Assembly (NCBI GenBank): GCA_027328425.1
Contig: DAHVUT010000001.1
Coordinates: 1-37,276 of the forward strand
From: Microcaldota archaeon
GTDB lineage: Archaea; Micrarchaeota; Micrarchaeia; Micrarchaeales; CABMGC01
Reading direction: 5' to 3'
Length of the DNA: 37,276 nt
A program made the position numbers and the translations under genes. The notes under the pieces were generated by a model, which saw only the letters and a program-made list of their open reading frames with translations, was not told the DNA's origin and did no database searches. This document shows positions 23,995-32,424 of this stretch, piece after piece; the stretch's first letter is position 1; the number at the start of each line of letters is the position of its first letter.

Positions 23995-25688
23995 GCACCC
24001 TTGTTCTCCACGTAGAAGCCGCCGAGGAACATGTGCCTCGTCCTCGTCTTCCTCATCGTGGCGAGCGCATCCTCGGGGCTAAGCACTATGGGCATGCCGT
24101 GTATGTTGAAGCTGGTGTTCAGCACAACGCCATAGCCGTTGTCGTGCTTTACCCTCTCCAGCATGCGCTTGTACTCCTTGTTCTCATCGCCCACCATCTG
24201 CGGCCTTGTCGTGTTGTCGACGTGCACCACCGAGCGCATGTATTCGATCATGCCATCCCTGGCTCTGTACGCCATAGTCATGAATCTGTCTATGCCCTTG
24301 GAGTACTCGAGCAGTTTCGGCGCTTCGGTGGCGAGCATAGAAGGTGCGAAAGGCTGGTACCATTCGCGCTGCTTCACGTACATGTTGAGCTTGTCCTTGA
24401 CTGTCTCAGAGGCCGCGTTGGCTATTATGCTCCTGTTGCCTAGCGCCCTCGGCCCGTACTCCATCCTGCCCTGGTACCAGAACACGTAGTTGTCCTTGCC
24501 GAGCAGCTCCGAAGCGTGCGATGCCTTGCTGCTGTCCTCCTCGAAGCTTATGCCCTTCTCTTTCTTGAGCAGCTTCTCGATGTATGAGTCGCTGTACGCG
24601 TCGCCGAGGTACGCGCCATCGAACTTGTAGTCCGAAACGCCGTTGAGCTCGTAGTTTATGTGCATCGCAGCGCCGAGCGCTATGCCTCCGTCTCCCATGT
24701 GCGGGAACACGTACCATTTCTTCAGGCCTTCCAGTTCCCTTATCTGCATGTTGGCCTTCACATTGCCGAAGAGCCCGCCGGCCATGGCTACGTTGCTGCT
24801 GCCGTATTTCTCTATCGCATTGTGCACGAACTTAGACATCACGTGCTCCGCGAGCTGCTGTGCCATGTACGAGAACTGCTCGCGCGGCATTCCCCATGCC
24901 ATCCTGCTTAGCATGTCGTACTGCTTGAGGGGCGGGTACCTGGCCCTTATCCTAGTGCCTTCCACCTCGAAGAAATCACTGAGCCTGTTTTCCTCGAACT
25001 TGAACGGATATGAGTAGTTGGCCATCGCCATGACCTTGAGTTCGTCCTCCAGCTCGCGCATGCCCACTATGTTCGTTACCTGCTCGTAGAAGATGCCGAG
25101 CGAGTCCCTGGCTGGTATTGTCTCCCTGCGCACCAGCTTGCCCTTCTCGAGCGTGCTTATAGAGCCGCAGAGCCCGTCTCCGAGCCCGTCGAGCGTCACG
25201 ACGAGCGCCCTGCCGAAGCCGGATGTGAATGCAGCTCCGGCCGCGTGGGATGCATGGTGGTCTACTGCATGGAGCCTGAAATTGGCGAAGCCCATGTGCC
25301 TCAAGTTGCTTGCGACCGCTGCTTTGCTCACAGCGGCGCACAGGGGCAGGACGCCGATGCTGGTCATGCTGTACTTCGTGCAGTGCATGAGGCCCTCGAG
25401 CCTCGGCCTCAGCATTTTCCTGCGCCTGAACCTGTAGTATGCTTCCTGCTGGTACGGGAACACTCTTGATAGCGTCTTCGTGAACTCTGTGGTGGGAAAC
25501 GCCACCTCCTCCACATCATTTGGCTTTATGCCAGCATAAGACAGCGCCGCAGCTATGGAGTTGTACGGAAACTTTATCTCCAGCTTGCGCTTGGTGTAGC
25601 GCTCCTCATTCGAGGCGAAGAGTATCTTGCCGTCCTCGAGCAGCGCCGCGCCCGCATCGTGCCCGTCCCATACCCCCAATATGTACAT
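23991..25688 (-). CDS. Carbamoyltransferase of the NodU/CmcH family
   Basis: A protein of 565 residues. The N-terminal Kae1-like domain contains GVWDGHDAGAALL and the metal-binding DHHASHAAG (143-151). The C-terminal domain includes GRMEYGPRALGNRSI, REWYQPFAPS and LNTSFNIHGMPIV. The family makes carbamoyl-adenylate from carbamoyl phosphate and ATP and transfers the carbamoyl group to a hydroxyl, often on a sugar. With a GT-C downstream and a radical SAM gene plus GT2 upstream, modification of a surface sugar is likely. A TTTAAAA promoter lies about 37 bases upstream. Confidence 0.92.
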   Translation of the reverse strand: MYILGVWDGHDAGAALLEDGKILFASNEERYTKRKLEIKFPYNSIAAALSYAGIKPNDVEEVAFPTTEFTKTLSRVFPYQQEAYYRFRRRKMLRPRLEGLMHCTKYSMTSIGVLPLCAAVSKAAVASNLRHMGFANFRLHAVDHHASHAAGAAFTSGFGRALVVTLDGLGDGLCGSISTLEKGKLVRRETIPARDSLGIFYEQVTNIVGMRELEDELKVMAMANYSYPFKFEENRLSDFFEVEGTRIRARYPPLKQYDMLSRMAWGMPREQFSYMAQQLAEHVMSKFVHNAIEKYGSSNVAMAGGLFGNVKANMQIRELEGLKKWYVFPHMGDGGIALGAAMHINYELNGVSDYKFDGAYLGDAYSDSYIEKLLKKEKGISFEEDSSKASHASELLGKDNYVFWYQGRMEYGPRALGNRSIIANAASETVKDKLNMYVKQREWYQPFAPSMLATEAPKLLEYSKGIDRFMTMAYRARDGMIEYMRSVVHVDNTTRPQMVGDENKEYKRMLERVKHDNGYGVVLNTSFNIHGMPIVLSPEDALATMRKTRTRHMFLGGFYVENKGA

Positions 25689-25720
25689 CGTATCGACTTT
25701 CTGATACTTGTGTCGCAGAT

Positions 25721-25730
25721 GTTTTAAAGC
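25721..25730 (-). promoter_or_regulatory. TATA-like box of the carbamoyltransferase-GT operon
   Basis: Read leftward it is GCTTTAAAAC, about 37 bases before the ATG at 25688. It lies within the 56-base gap after the radical SAM gene, so the carbamoyltransferase may have its own promoter. Confidence 0.4.
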
Positions 25731-25744
25731 TTGCTTTGCATGCC

Positions 25745-26794
25745 TCAGATTTTTATCAACGAAGCAAGTATGGATTGATAGCTTTCGCAGGCCGTGAAGT
25801 GCTTCTCCTTGTCGTTCTTCAGCCCGTATTCGGCAAGCATGCGCCCTATGCGCATGCCTCCCTCGCGTATGCTGCCAAGCTTCTGCGTAGTCATTATGGA
25901 CGGAAACACGTTGCCGTAGCTGTCCAGGAATATGCTGAGCTCTCCGTCGCGATTGGGCACCGAGCTCTTGCCCGTCTTCAGGAACACGAGCAGATCCTCC
26001 AGGTACCGCAGCTCCAGGTACGTCTTCGCGCTGCCCACCATGTCCTTCTCCCTGACCTTCCTCATGTTAGCTAGCAGGAATTCGACGTCCTTGGTCGCCA
26101 GTTCGGAGTTGGCGGCTATCGGATTGGCCGCATTGGCGTAGTAGTTGTCGCTCACCTGGCCTATGTTGATGTGGAAGTCAGAGTAGCTGATTCCGGGCAC
26201 ATCCTTCGTGACTTCGCCCACAGTCCTCTCAAACTGCCCCGCATTCGCGCTTATCACAGTGAAGCCGAAGACACAACGCAGGTTCCTGTACCTGGTTCCC
26301 AGTTCTTTTATGCCCTTGAACATGCGTATTGCATTGTCGTAATTGCCGGGCACGCCCCTTATCCTGTCCTCCAGTTCCCTATAGCCATCCAGCGAGACTG
26401 TTATTACCACATTCGGTATGCCAAGCTGAGCTATCTCCTCTATCTTCCTTATCTCCATGTCGTAGCTGCAGAGCGAGTTGGTGGGCATGGTAAGCAGATA
26501 GAGGCCCCTGCATCTGTCCCTGAACGCCCTCGCTATTTCCACTATGTCGCTCCTCAGGAACGGCTCGCCCCCGGTGAGCTCTATCCACTTGAAATAACTG
26601 TTCTGCCTTGCGAAATCATTAATCTCGTCAAGCGTCAGTTCGCCATGCGGATGTATTTTCCAAATCGCGCAGTGGGAACAGCGGCTTTGGCACATGTATG
26701 TTATGGAGAAATTGAGCTTGTAGGGCCTGCCGAGCCTTGCGACGTTGCTCTTCAGTATCGTGGCCAGCATGCCTGCCAGCTTCGCTCCCGCCAT
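25745..26794 (-). CDS. Radical SAM enzyme
   Basis: A protein of 349 residues. C35-x3-C39-x2-C42 (CQSRCSHC) binds the [4Fe-4S] cluster, and TGGEPFL (74-80) binds SAM. The barrel continues with VVITVSLDG. The C terminus keeps a single Cys in ACESYQSIL, where relatives with SPASM-like ends carry more, so an auxiliary cluster is doubtful. Position between a GT2 gene and a carbamoyltransferase suggests sugar or lipid-carrier modification; the reaction is unknown. The ATG at 26794 is about 27 bases from a TATA box shared with the divergent GT2 gene. Confidence 0.88.
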   Translation of the reverse strand: MAGAKLAGMLATILKSNVARLGRPYKLNFSITYMCQSRCSHCAIWKIHPHGELTLDEINDFARQNSYFKWIELTGGEPFLRSDIVEIARAFRDRCRGLYLLTMPTNSLCSYDMEIRKIEEIAQLGIPNVVITVSLDGYRELEDRIRGVPGNYDNAIRMFKGIKELGTRYRNLRCVFGFTVISANAGQFERTVGEVTKDVPGISYSDFHINIGQVSDNYYANAANPIAANSELATKDVEFLLANMRKVREKDMVGSAKTYLELRYLEDLLVFLKTGKSSVPNRDGELSIFLDSYGNVFPSIMTTQKLGSIREGGMRIGRMLAEYGLKNDKEKHFTACESYQSILASLIKI

Positions 26795-26816
26795 CGTAAT
26801 TCATACGCAGCCCTGC

Positions 26817-26825
26817 TTTATATTA
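26817..26825. promoter_or_regulatory. Shared divergent TATA element (radical SAM / GT2)
   Basis: TTTATATTA reads TAATATAAA on the other strand. It is about 27 bases from the radical SAM start (26794) on one side and about 31 from the GT2 start (26852) on the other. One TATA sequence may serve both directions. Confidence 0.5.
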
Positions 26826-26851
26826 GTTGTTTTAATAGTACATGCGATTGG

Positions 26852-27547
26852 ATGCAGCAAGCGCACGGCAAGCACGAACTGGTCTCCGTGGTCATACCCA
26901 CTTTCAATGAGGCGAAGAACATGGCCGAGGTGATAGAAGGCGTCAAGGAGAACCTCAAGGGCTACGATTACGAGATAATAGTGGTAGACGACGTGAATAG
27001 CAGCGACGGCACAAGCTCGATCGCGAGGAGGCATGGCGCCAGGGTGCTGCGCGACGACGTGGGCAAGGGCTCAGCACTGCTCAAGGGGCTGAAGGCAGCC
27101 AGGGGCGACGTGCTCGTTTCCATGGACGCGGACCTGTCGCACGAGCCGAAGGAGCTCAGGCTGCTCATCGACGCCATAAACATAGGCTACGACGTCTGCA
27201 TGGGATCGAGGTTCATAACAGGCGGAGGTTCCGAGGACATACCGCCCTTGCGCGTGTTTGGCAACAAGGCATTCGTGTTGCTTGTCAATCTCCTCTTCGG
27301 CGCGCACTACACGGACATGTGCTATGGCTACAGGAGCTTCAGGAAGGGCGTGCTCGCGAAACTGGGCCTCAAGGAACACGGATTCGGCATAGAGACCGAG
27401 ATAAACATAAAGGCAGTGAAGCGCGGCCTGAAGGTGATAGAGGTGCCCAGCACGGAGAAGAAGCGCGCTGCCGGCGACGCAAAGCTGCACACGTTCCGCG
27501 ACGGCTGGGTGATACTGGGCACCATACTCAGGAACGTGCTCGTATAG
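26852..27547 (+). CDS. Family 2 glycosyltransferase (dolichol-phosphate mannosyltransferase-like)
   Basis: A protein of 231 residues. GT-A features are VSVVIPTFNEAKN, EIIVVDDVNSSDGT and the metal-binding DAD at 92-94 (SMDADLSHEP). Later come GSRFITGG and the family's MCYGYRSFRK. No C-terminal membrane helices are present, so it is the short soluble DPM1-like form. It would charge a polyprenyl phosphate with a hexose, which the GT-C enzyme nearby could use. The frame is open upstream to 26171, but that part is antisense to the radical SAM gene; the ATG at 26852 fits the TATA box. Confidence 0.9.
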   Translation: MQQAHGKHELVSVVIPTFNEAKNMAEVIEGVKENLKGYDYEIIVVDDVNSSDGTSSIARRHGARVLRDDVGKGSALLKGLKAARGDVLVSMDADLSHEPKELRLLIDAINIGYDVCMGSRFITGGGSEDIPPLRVFGNKAFVLLVNLLFGAHYTDMCYGYRSFRKGVLAKLGLKEHGFGIETEINIKAVKRGLKVIEVPSTEKKRAAGDAKLHTFRDGWVILGTILRNVLV

Positions 27548-27589
27548 CGTGCAATTTTAAACTGTGGCTGCGTATGTGGTTGGATGCTC

Positions 27590-28108
27590 ATGGCGCAGGA
27601 ATATTATGGTGATGACGAGCCGAAGAAGGCTACGCCGCAGAAGCAGCGCAGCCACGTGGACATAGGCGCACCTGTGACCGCCTGGCTTGTGCTCCTTTTT
27701 GTAGCCCTCGCGCTCAAGTTCCTGGCCGCCAACGCTCCTGCGTCCAACGGCGCATACGTCTTGTTCGCAGCCATAGCGAACTTCATACTCTACGCTCCGG
27801 GCGACGTAATACTGCCGCTCGTGGTAGGCGCGGCGATAGGTGCCGAGATAGGCAAGCGCGCCGGGACCCTGAGGAAGGCGCAGATCGCAGGTGTGCTGAA
27901 CGGCGTCTATGCCTCCATCGTGTACGCTATAGGGATAATAGTGATATACGAGGTGCTTAACTACGGTGTGCTGGATGCGGCCAGTGCCGGCGTTGCGCTG
28001 TCGCTGGGCTTCCTGCTCCTTTCATGGATCGCAATACCCATGGCGATATGCGTGCTGCTCACAGTGCTCTTCGCCACGCTCTCATACTCCAGGAAGGTAA
28101 GCCCGTAG
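27590..28108 (+). CDS. Four-helix membrane protein of unknown function
   Basis: A protein of 172 residues. A polar N terminus of about 28 residues is followed by hydrophobic segments near 30-48, 55-85, 105-125 and 135-165. It contains GAAIGAEIGKRAG, a Gly/Ala-rich helix turn. I do not recognise the family. An ATG at 27584 is an alternative start two codons upstream. It is co-directional with the GT2 gene at a 42-base distance that includes an AATTTTAAAC element, so it may have its own promoter. Confidence 0.7.
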   Translation: MAQEYYGDDEPKKATPQKQRSHVDIGAPVTAWLVLLFVALALKFLAANAPASNGAYVLFAAIANFILYAPGDVILPLVVGAAIGAEIGKRAGTLRKAQIAGVLNGVYASIVYAIGIIVIYEVLNYGVLDAASAGVALSLGFLLLSWIAIPMAICVLLTVLFATLSYSRKVSP

Positions 28109-28130
28109 CCCGGCGCAGCCAGAGCGGCCG

Positions 28131-29297
28131 TTACTTCACGGCGCTGACTATCCTTATCACGTCACCGTCCCCGAGCGCGTAATCCTTAGCCACCTTTAGC
28201 CTCTTCTTTGCATCGATTGCATAGAGCATGTGCTGTGCAAGGTCCGTGTGTATTTTCGCCGCAAGCTGCAGCGCGGTGGTCCCTCTCTGGACGAGCAGCG
28301 CGTCAGGAAGGACGTTGCCGAAGTGGTCCGTGTACTTGTTCTCGTCCTCGACAGGGTATACTACTATGTTGTCGAGCAGCCCGAATACGGCTGTGTTGAG
28401 TATCTGCTGCACTCCTGTGCCCTTGTTGCGCCTGACGAAATCGGCCATGTAGTCCAGCGCCCTGCTCTGTTCGCCGGTCACTTCCTTCTTCACAGCGAAT
28501 GAGGTGGCGCCAGGCGCGTAGTCTATTATGCCGCCTTCCGCCGCTTTCCTCAGTGCGAGCTCCATCGCCGCGGAGCAGCCGAGCACAACGTAGCCCTGCA
28601 ACTTCTTTTTTAGGTTCTCCAGGCTCTCCGGGCCTGCCATGTCGAGCTTGTTCGCCGCCACTATGGTGGGCTTGCTCGCGGCGAGCAATGTGTCCGCGAA
28701 TGCATACGCCTCTCCATCGTCCCACGATATGTGCGACGTGCTTAGGCTGCTCTTCTCTGCAGCACTCCCTATCTGCTCCTCGCCCAGTCCGAATCCCGAG
28801 AGCAGTTCCACAAGCGCCCTGCCCCCGTCGCTCCTCTTTGAAAGCTGGCCGCTGTGCTTCTTTATTATGCCCGCGAGCCACATTGCAATCTCCTTTCTTA
28901 CTGCGATGACATCGTCTGCAGGATCCCCGCTGCCCGCATCGCCGCGTATGTCGGTGGTGCCGCTCAGGTCTACTACCTGCACGAACGCGCTCGCTCCGGC
29001 GAGATCGCTGAGGAACTGGTTGCCCATCCCCTTGCCGAGGTGTGCACCAGGCACCAACCCCGCCACGTCGGTCACGTTGACCGGTATCTCTCTCGTGCCG
29101 TTTATGCAGAGCCCGTTCCTTGGCTTGCACTTTGTATCAAGCTCCTTCTCGGCGCACTCTCTGGTGGCGTACGCCACACCTAGATTTGGTTTTATGGTAG
29201 TGAACGGGTAGTTGGCTATCTCCGCATTCGCCATCGTCAATGCCGAGAACAGCGTGCTCTTGCCCTTGTTCGGCGCCCCTACTATGCCTACCAGCAC
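28131..29297 (-). CDS. YchF/OBG-family GTP-binding protein with TGS domain
   Basis: A protein of 388 residues. The P-loop is GAPNKGKST (7-15), G3 is DVAG, G4 is NKLD and G5 is CSA, with a C-terminal TGS domain (about 305-388). The archaeal form has an insertion of Cys-bearing sequence (CKPRNGLCINGT) after the switch. These P-loop proteins associate with ribosomes and translation factors. The start is a GTG at 29297, with no in-frame ATG nearby. It follows the APC transporter gene by ten bases on the same strand. Confidence 0.92.
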   Translation of the reverse strand: MLVGIVGAPNKGKSTLFSALTMANAEIANYPFTTIKPNLGVAYATRECAEKELDTKCKPRNGLCINGTREIPVNVTDVAGLVPGAHLGKGMGNQFLSDLAGASAFVQVVDLSGTTDIRGDAGSGDPADDVIAVRKEIAMWLAGIIKKHSGQLSKRSDGGRALVELLSGFGLGEEQIGSAAEKSSLSTSHISWDDGEAYAFADTLLAASKPTIVAANKLDMAGPESLENLKKKLQGYVVLGCSAAMELALRKAAEGGIIDYAPGATSFAVKKEVTGEQSRALDYMADFVRRNKGTGVQQILNTAVFGLLDNIVVYPVEDENKYTDHFGNVLPDALLVQRGTTALQLAAKIHTDLAQHMLYAIDAKKRLKVAKDYALGDGDVIRIVSAVK

Positions 29298-29307
29298 GCA
29301 AACACCA

Positions 29308-30639
29308 TTAATCGAAGAGCTTTATCCTGACTATCTTTTTCTTCCTTATCTCCCTTAGAGCGTAGTAGACGCCTATCAGCGCCATTATGAGCACCACGCC
29401 TATCATGAGCGCCTTGGCAGGCATGCCTGCGAACAGTGCAAACAGCAGTGCTATGCTGAACAGGGGCAGATACGGATACAGTGGCGTGCGGAACGGGGCT
29501 TGCATGTTTCGCATGCGTACGTGCACGACGTCGAAGCCGACAACTACGTAGACAAACATGAGTCCGAAATTGGAGATCGCAGCTATTATGTATATGTTGC
29601 CAGCGAACAGCACGAGCACCGCTATCACAGCTGATATCATTACTCCGTTGATGGCCGCATCGGTGCGCGCGTTATACTTCCTCAGGAACCTCGGCAGCAG
29701 CCTGTCCTCGCTCATCTGGTACAGGGATCTCGAGGCCGTGAGTATCATGGCCAATGCCGCCGAGGCAGTCGCTACGAGCGCGCCTATGTCCACTATCGTA
29801 AAGAGCCAGAACGGCGCGTTCGCGTGCAGGAGCGCCGAGGAGAGCGGGTCTGCCGCAATCTTGTACGCCGAGGCTGGCAGCAGGAGCAGCATGGCCACCA
29901 CGACAAGCACGTAGAGCACTATGCTTATCACGACGGCGGAGAGTATCGCTCTGATGTAGCCTCTCGTGCCGTTGCTTATCCTGTCGGTAAGGCTGGATAT
30001 CGCCTGGAAGCCTGTGTATGCGAAGAAGACAGCAACGCTGGCGGCGAATATGCCGCCGAGGGTTCCGCCGGAGGCCGAGAAGGAGAGGTTGGACGTGCCT
30101 ATGCCAGGCGCGGCAAGCGCCACATAGAGCGCGAAGCCTACGAATACAAGCAGCACGCTTATCTTGATTATAACGAGCCAAAGGTCAGCCTGTGCCGCCT
30201 TCTTCACGCCGCATATGTTTACAATGGAGAGCACTAGTATGAGGGCTATGGCGAACGGTATAGCATAAGCGCCAGTGCTCACACCGATGAAGCTGGAGAG
30301 ATACGAGCCGAAGCCCAGCGCTATCGCGCCTATGGCGGTGGAGAAAGAGACGTAGCCCAGTATGCCAGTTATGAAACCGAGCTCGCTGCCGAGCGTCTTG
30401 TATGTGTAAGAGTATGCGGCGCCTTTCACGTTCGGGAACAGGGAGCCGAGTTCCCCGAGCTCCATCGCTATTATGAACGCGAGCACGCCGACGAGCAGGA
30501 ATGCGGCGAGAGCGTATGCGCCAGCGAGCGCGATTGCGGTGCCGCTCAGCACGAATATGCCTGCCCCTACTATGGCGCCCAGGCCCACCGCCGTTGCGGC
30601 CGCCACGCTTATCTTCTTGCCCACATCCACAGCATTCAA
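29308..30639 (-). CDS. APC-family amino acid permease
   Basis: A protein of about 443 residues with twelve membrane helices. The start of helix 1 has VGLGAIVGAGIFVLSG, the unwound substrate-binding motif of APC amino acid transporters. PNVKGAAYSYTYKTLG and the loop with MSEDRLLPRFLRKYNART are also family features. The substrate is not readable. The frame begins with a TTG at 30639; a GTG at 30630 fits the T-rich promoter element near 30651 slightly better. Uptake of amino acids would suit a DPANN cell with limited biosynthesis, which is inference. Confidence 0.92.
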   Translation of the reverse strand: MNAVDVGKKISVAAATAVGLGAIVGAGIFVLSGTAIALAGAYALAAFLLVGVLAFIIAMELGELGSLFPNVKGAAYSYTYKTLGSELGFITGILGYVSFSTAIGAIALGFGSYLSSFIGVSTGAYAIPFAIALILVLSIVNICGVKKAAQADLWLVIIKISVLLVFVGFALYVALAAPGIGTSNLSFSASGGTLGGIFAASVAVFFAYTGFQAISSLTDRISNGTRGYIRAILSAVVISIVLYVLVVVAMLLLLPASAYKIAADPLSSALLHANAPFWLFTIVDIGALVATASAALAMILTASRSLYQMSEDRLLPRFLRKYNARTDAAINGVMISAVIAVLVLFAGNIYIIAAISNFGLMFVYVVVGFDVVHVRMRNMQAPFRTPLYPYLPLFSIALLFALFAGMPAKALMIGVVLIMALIGVYYALREIRKKKIVRIKLFD

Positions 30640-30702
30640 CGCTCAAGAATAAAAATGCATCAAGGCAAAGGTAAAAGAGGATTAGCGAAGCAATGGAGAT
30701 GC

Positions 30703-30788
30703 GCGGGGGTGGCAGAGCTTGGTCAAATGCGGCAGGTTCAGGGCCTGTTACCCTAGTGGTTGCAAGGGTTCAAATCCCTTCCCCCGCA
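30703..30788 (+). tRNA. tRNA-Leu (anticodon CAG)
   Basis: An 86-base class II tRNA. The acceptor GCGGGGG/CCCCCGC is fully paired, with discriminator A. The anticodon arm GCAGG-TTCAGGG-CCTGT gives CAG, the long variable arm runs near TACCCTAGTGGTT, and the T arm is AAGGG-TTCAAAT-CCCTT. The discriminator A and long variable arm agree with leucine identity. No intron and no encoded CCA. Confidence 0.95.
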
Positions 30789-30873
30789 AACCTTTGCGCA
30801 GCTGGCCGGCACTGCGAAACATTTGCCATAGCTCTTTAAGCCTTTTGATTGTAATAGGAAGAGGTGTTTGAGA

Positions 30874-31137
30874 ATGGCGAAGAGCATGCCACACGACAGT
30901 TTTGATAGGATGCTTGCGTACAACGAAAGACACGGCGGCTGGATAATATTCAGGTCAGTGTACTGGGCCGTATACTTGCTGCTGCTCGGTGTGCTGCTCC
31001 TGTACTACAGCGTAAACAACATAAGCGTATCGCTGCAGGTGTTCTTCGGCTGGGCGTTCACGGTGCTGGCCATAATGCTGATACTCTACGGTGCTGCGGA
31101 GACTCTGCACCACAAGCTGATGCGCAGGTACGGCTGA
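30874..31137 (+). CDS. Small two-helix membrane protein
   Basis: A protein of 87 residues with two hydrophobic segments (about 26-46 and 53-74) and a basic C terminus (HHKLMRRYG). The ATG at 30874 is preferred over a TTG two codons earlier. An AT-rich element (CTTTAAGCC, 30833-30841) lies about 35 bases upstream. Family not recognised. It follows tRNA-Leu and precedes secF but has its own promoter-like sequence. Confidence 0.6.
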   Translation: MAKSMPHDSFDRMLAYNERHGGWIIFRSVYWAVYLLLLGVLLLYYSVNNISVSLQVFFGWAFTVLAIMLILYGAAETLHHKLMRRYG

Positions 31138-31173
31138 CAGGTTTCGGGTACGGGTCTGCGGTCCGGCACAGGG

Positions 31174-31213
31174 GCCTTCACACAGAAGCCTTCACACAGA
31201 AGCCTTCATATAG
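31174..31213. repeat. 14-base tandem direct repeat upstream of secF
   Basis: GCCTTCACACAGAA occurs twice back to back (31174-31187, 31188-31201). A third partial copy, GCCTTCA, runs into the TATA-like TTCATATAG. This is a possible regulator binding array or a slippage product. Confidence 0.6.
31205..31213 (+). promoter_or_regulatory. secFD TATA-like box
   Basis: TTCATATAG lies about 55 bases before the secF ATG at 31264, giving a leader of about 25-30 bases. It is fused to the third partial copy of the direct repeat. Confidence 0.4.
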
Positions 31214-31263
31214 ATTAGTTGGCAATACGTATAGCCTGCAAAACTGGAGCTTCGCTGATAAGA

Positions 31264-32424
31264 ATGTTGAAACTGCCTAACATATACGAAAGGAAGGACC
31301 TGAGGCCGCTGGTACTAGTGCCGCTTGTCCTGCTGGTGATAGGTGCACTGCTCTCTACACAGATAGTGCTCGATTCCTCCCTGAAGGGCGGGGTCAGCAT
31401 AACGCTGCAGACCAACGCCAGCATCTCAGCATCCGCGCTTGCGGGAGAGCTCAGCGCCGTGCTGCATGTGCAGGCACCGGAGGTGACGACGAGCACGGGC
31501 CAGGTGTCGATAACGTTCGCCACCAACCAGAGCCTCGCGGACACGGAGGCGTACCTGCTCCAGTTCTACGCGTACAACGCGAATTACTCCAAGTACCTTG
31601 TCAATGCCACTACAATATCGATAGCGTTGCAGCGGAGCCCCGGCAATGCGACGCTGCTCGCCGAGCTCGGGGCGGCCAACTCCGGCATTAATTCGTCGAT
31701 GGCGCAGATGCAGGGAGCTGTTTCCAGCGAGCTTGCAGCTGCATCGCCTTTCGTGTCCGGCTACAGCACCGTCGGCCTAAGCAGCGCTTCCGATCTGCAG
31801 GCCGTGGCCCAGGCCGCATACGCTAACGCAAGCAATGTGTACAAACAGCAGGTGGTCGCCGGCCTGCAGAGGCTCGTGCCGTTCACCTCGTACTCATACC
31901 AGCAGGTCACGCCCACTCTAGGCAGTTTCTTCCTCTCCCAGCTCGCCGATGTGATAATAGCGGCGTTCGTCCTCGTCTTCATAGTAGTGCTGATAATATT
32001 CAGGTCTCCGGTGCCCTCCGCAGTGGTTGTCTTCGGGGCAGCCAACGACATGATAATCGCTCTGGGCGTTATGGGCCTGTTCAGGATACCTCTCGGCGTC
32101 GCGAGCATAGCCGGCCTGCTCATGATAATAGGCTTCGCGATGGACACCGACGTCATGGCGGCCATAAGGATACTTAAGAGGCACGAGGGCGCCCCCGAAG
32201 CGCGCGCCTTCGCGAGCATGCATACAGGCATAACGATGGCGAGCACTGCCATAGTGTCGTTCGGGGTGCTCTTCATGGTGTCGATAATAGTGTACGTGCC
32301 TACGTACTACGAGATAGCCGGGGTGGTGCTCGCAGGCCTGGTGGGTGACGTCATAACCACCTGGCTAGGCAATGCTCCGATACTGCTGATGTACAAGAAC
32401 AGGAAGGAGAGGAGGATGTTATGA
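31264..32424 (+). CDS. secF: Protein-export membrane protein SecF
   Basis: A protein of 386 residues. Helix 1 (about 13-35) is followed by LDSSLKGGVSI, the start of the external P domain. That domain is long and Ser/Asn/Ala-rich (to about 225). Five more helices follow, including the conserved GFAMDTDVMAAIRILKR. SecDF uses the proton gradient to help translocated proteins leave the channel. ATG at 31264; the frame is open to a TTG at 31219. It overlaps secD by four bases (ATGA), and secF precedes secD as in other archaea. Confidence 0.94.
   Translation: MLKLPNIYERKDLRPLVLVPLVLLVIGALLSTQIVLDSSLKGGVSITLQTNASISASALAGELSAVLHVQAPEVTTSTGQVSITFATNQSLADTEAYLLQFYAYNANYSKYLVNATTISIALQRSPGNATLLAELGAANSGINSSMAQMQGAVSSELAAASPFVSGYSTVGLSSASDLQAVAQAAYANASNVYKQQVVAGLQRLVPFTSYSYQQVTPTLGSFFLSQLADVIIAAFVLVFIVVLIIFRSPVPSAVVVFGAANDMIIALGVMGLFRIPLGVASIAGLLMIIGFAMDTDVMAAIRILKRHEGAPEARAFASMHTGITMASTAIVSFGVLFMVSIIVYVPTYYEIAGVVLAGLVGDVITTWLGNAPILLMYKNRKERRML

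Noticed and set aside
26171-26851. Upstream extension of the GT2 frame
   Set aside because: This part is antisense to the radical SAM gene. The GT2 homology begins just after the ATG at 26852, which has a TATA box at the right distance.
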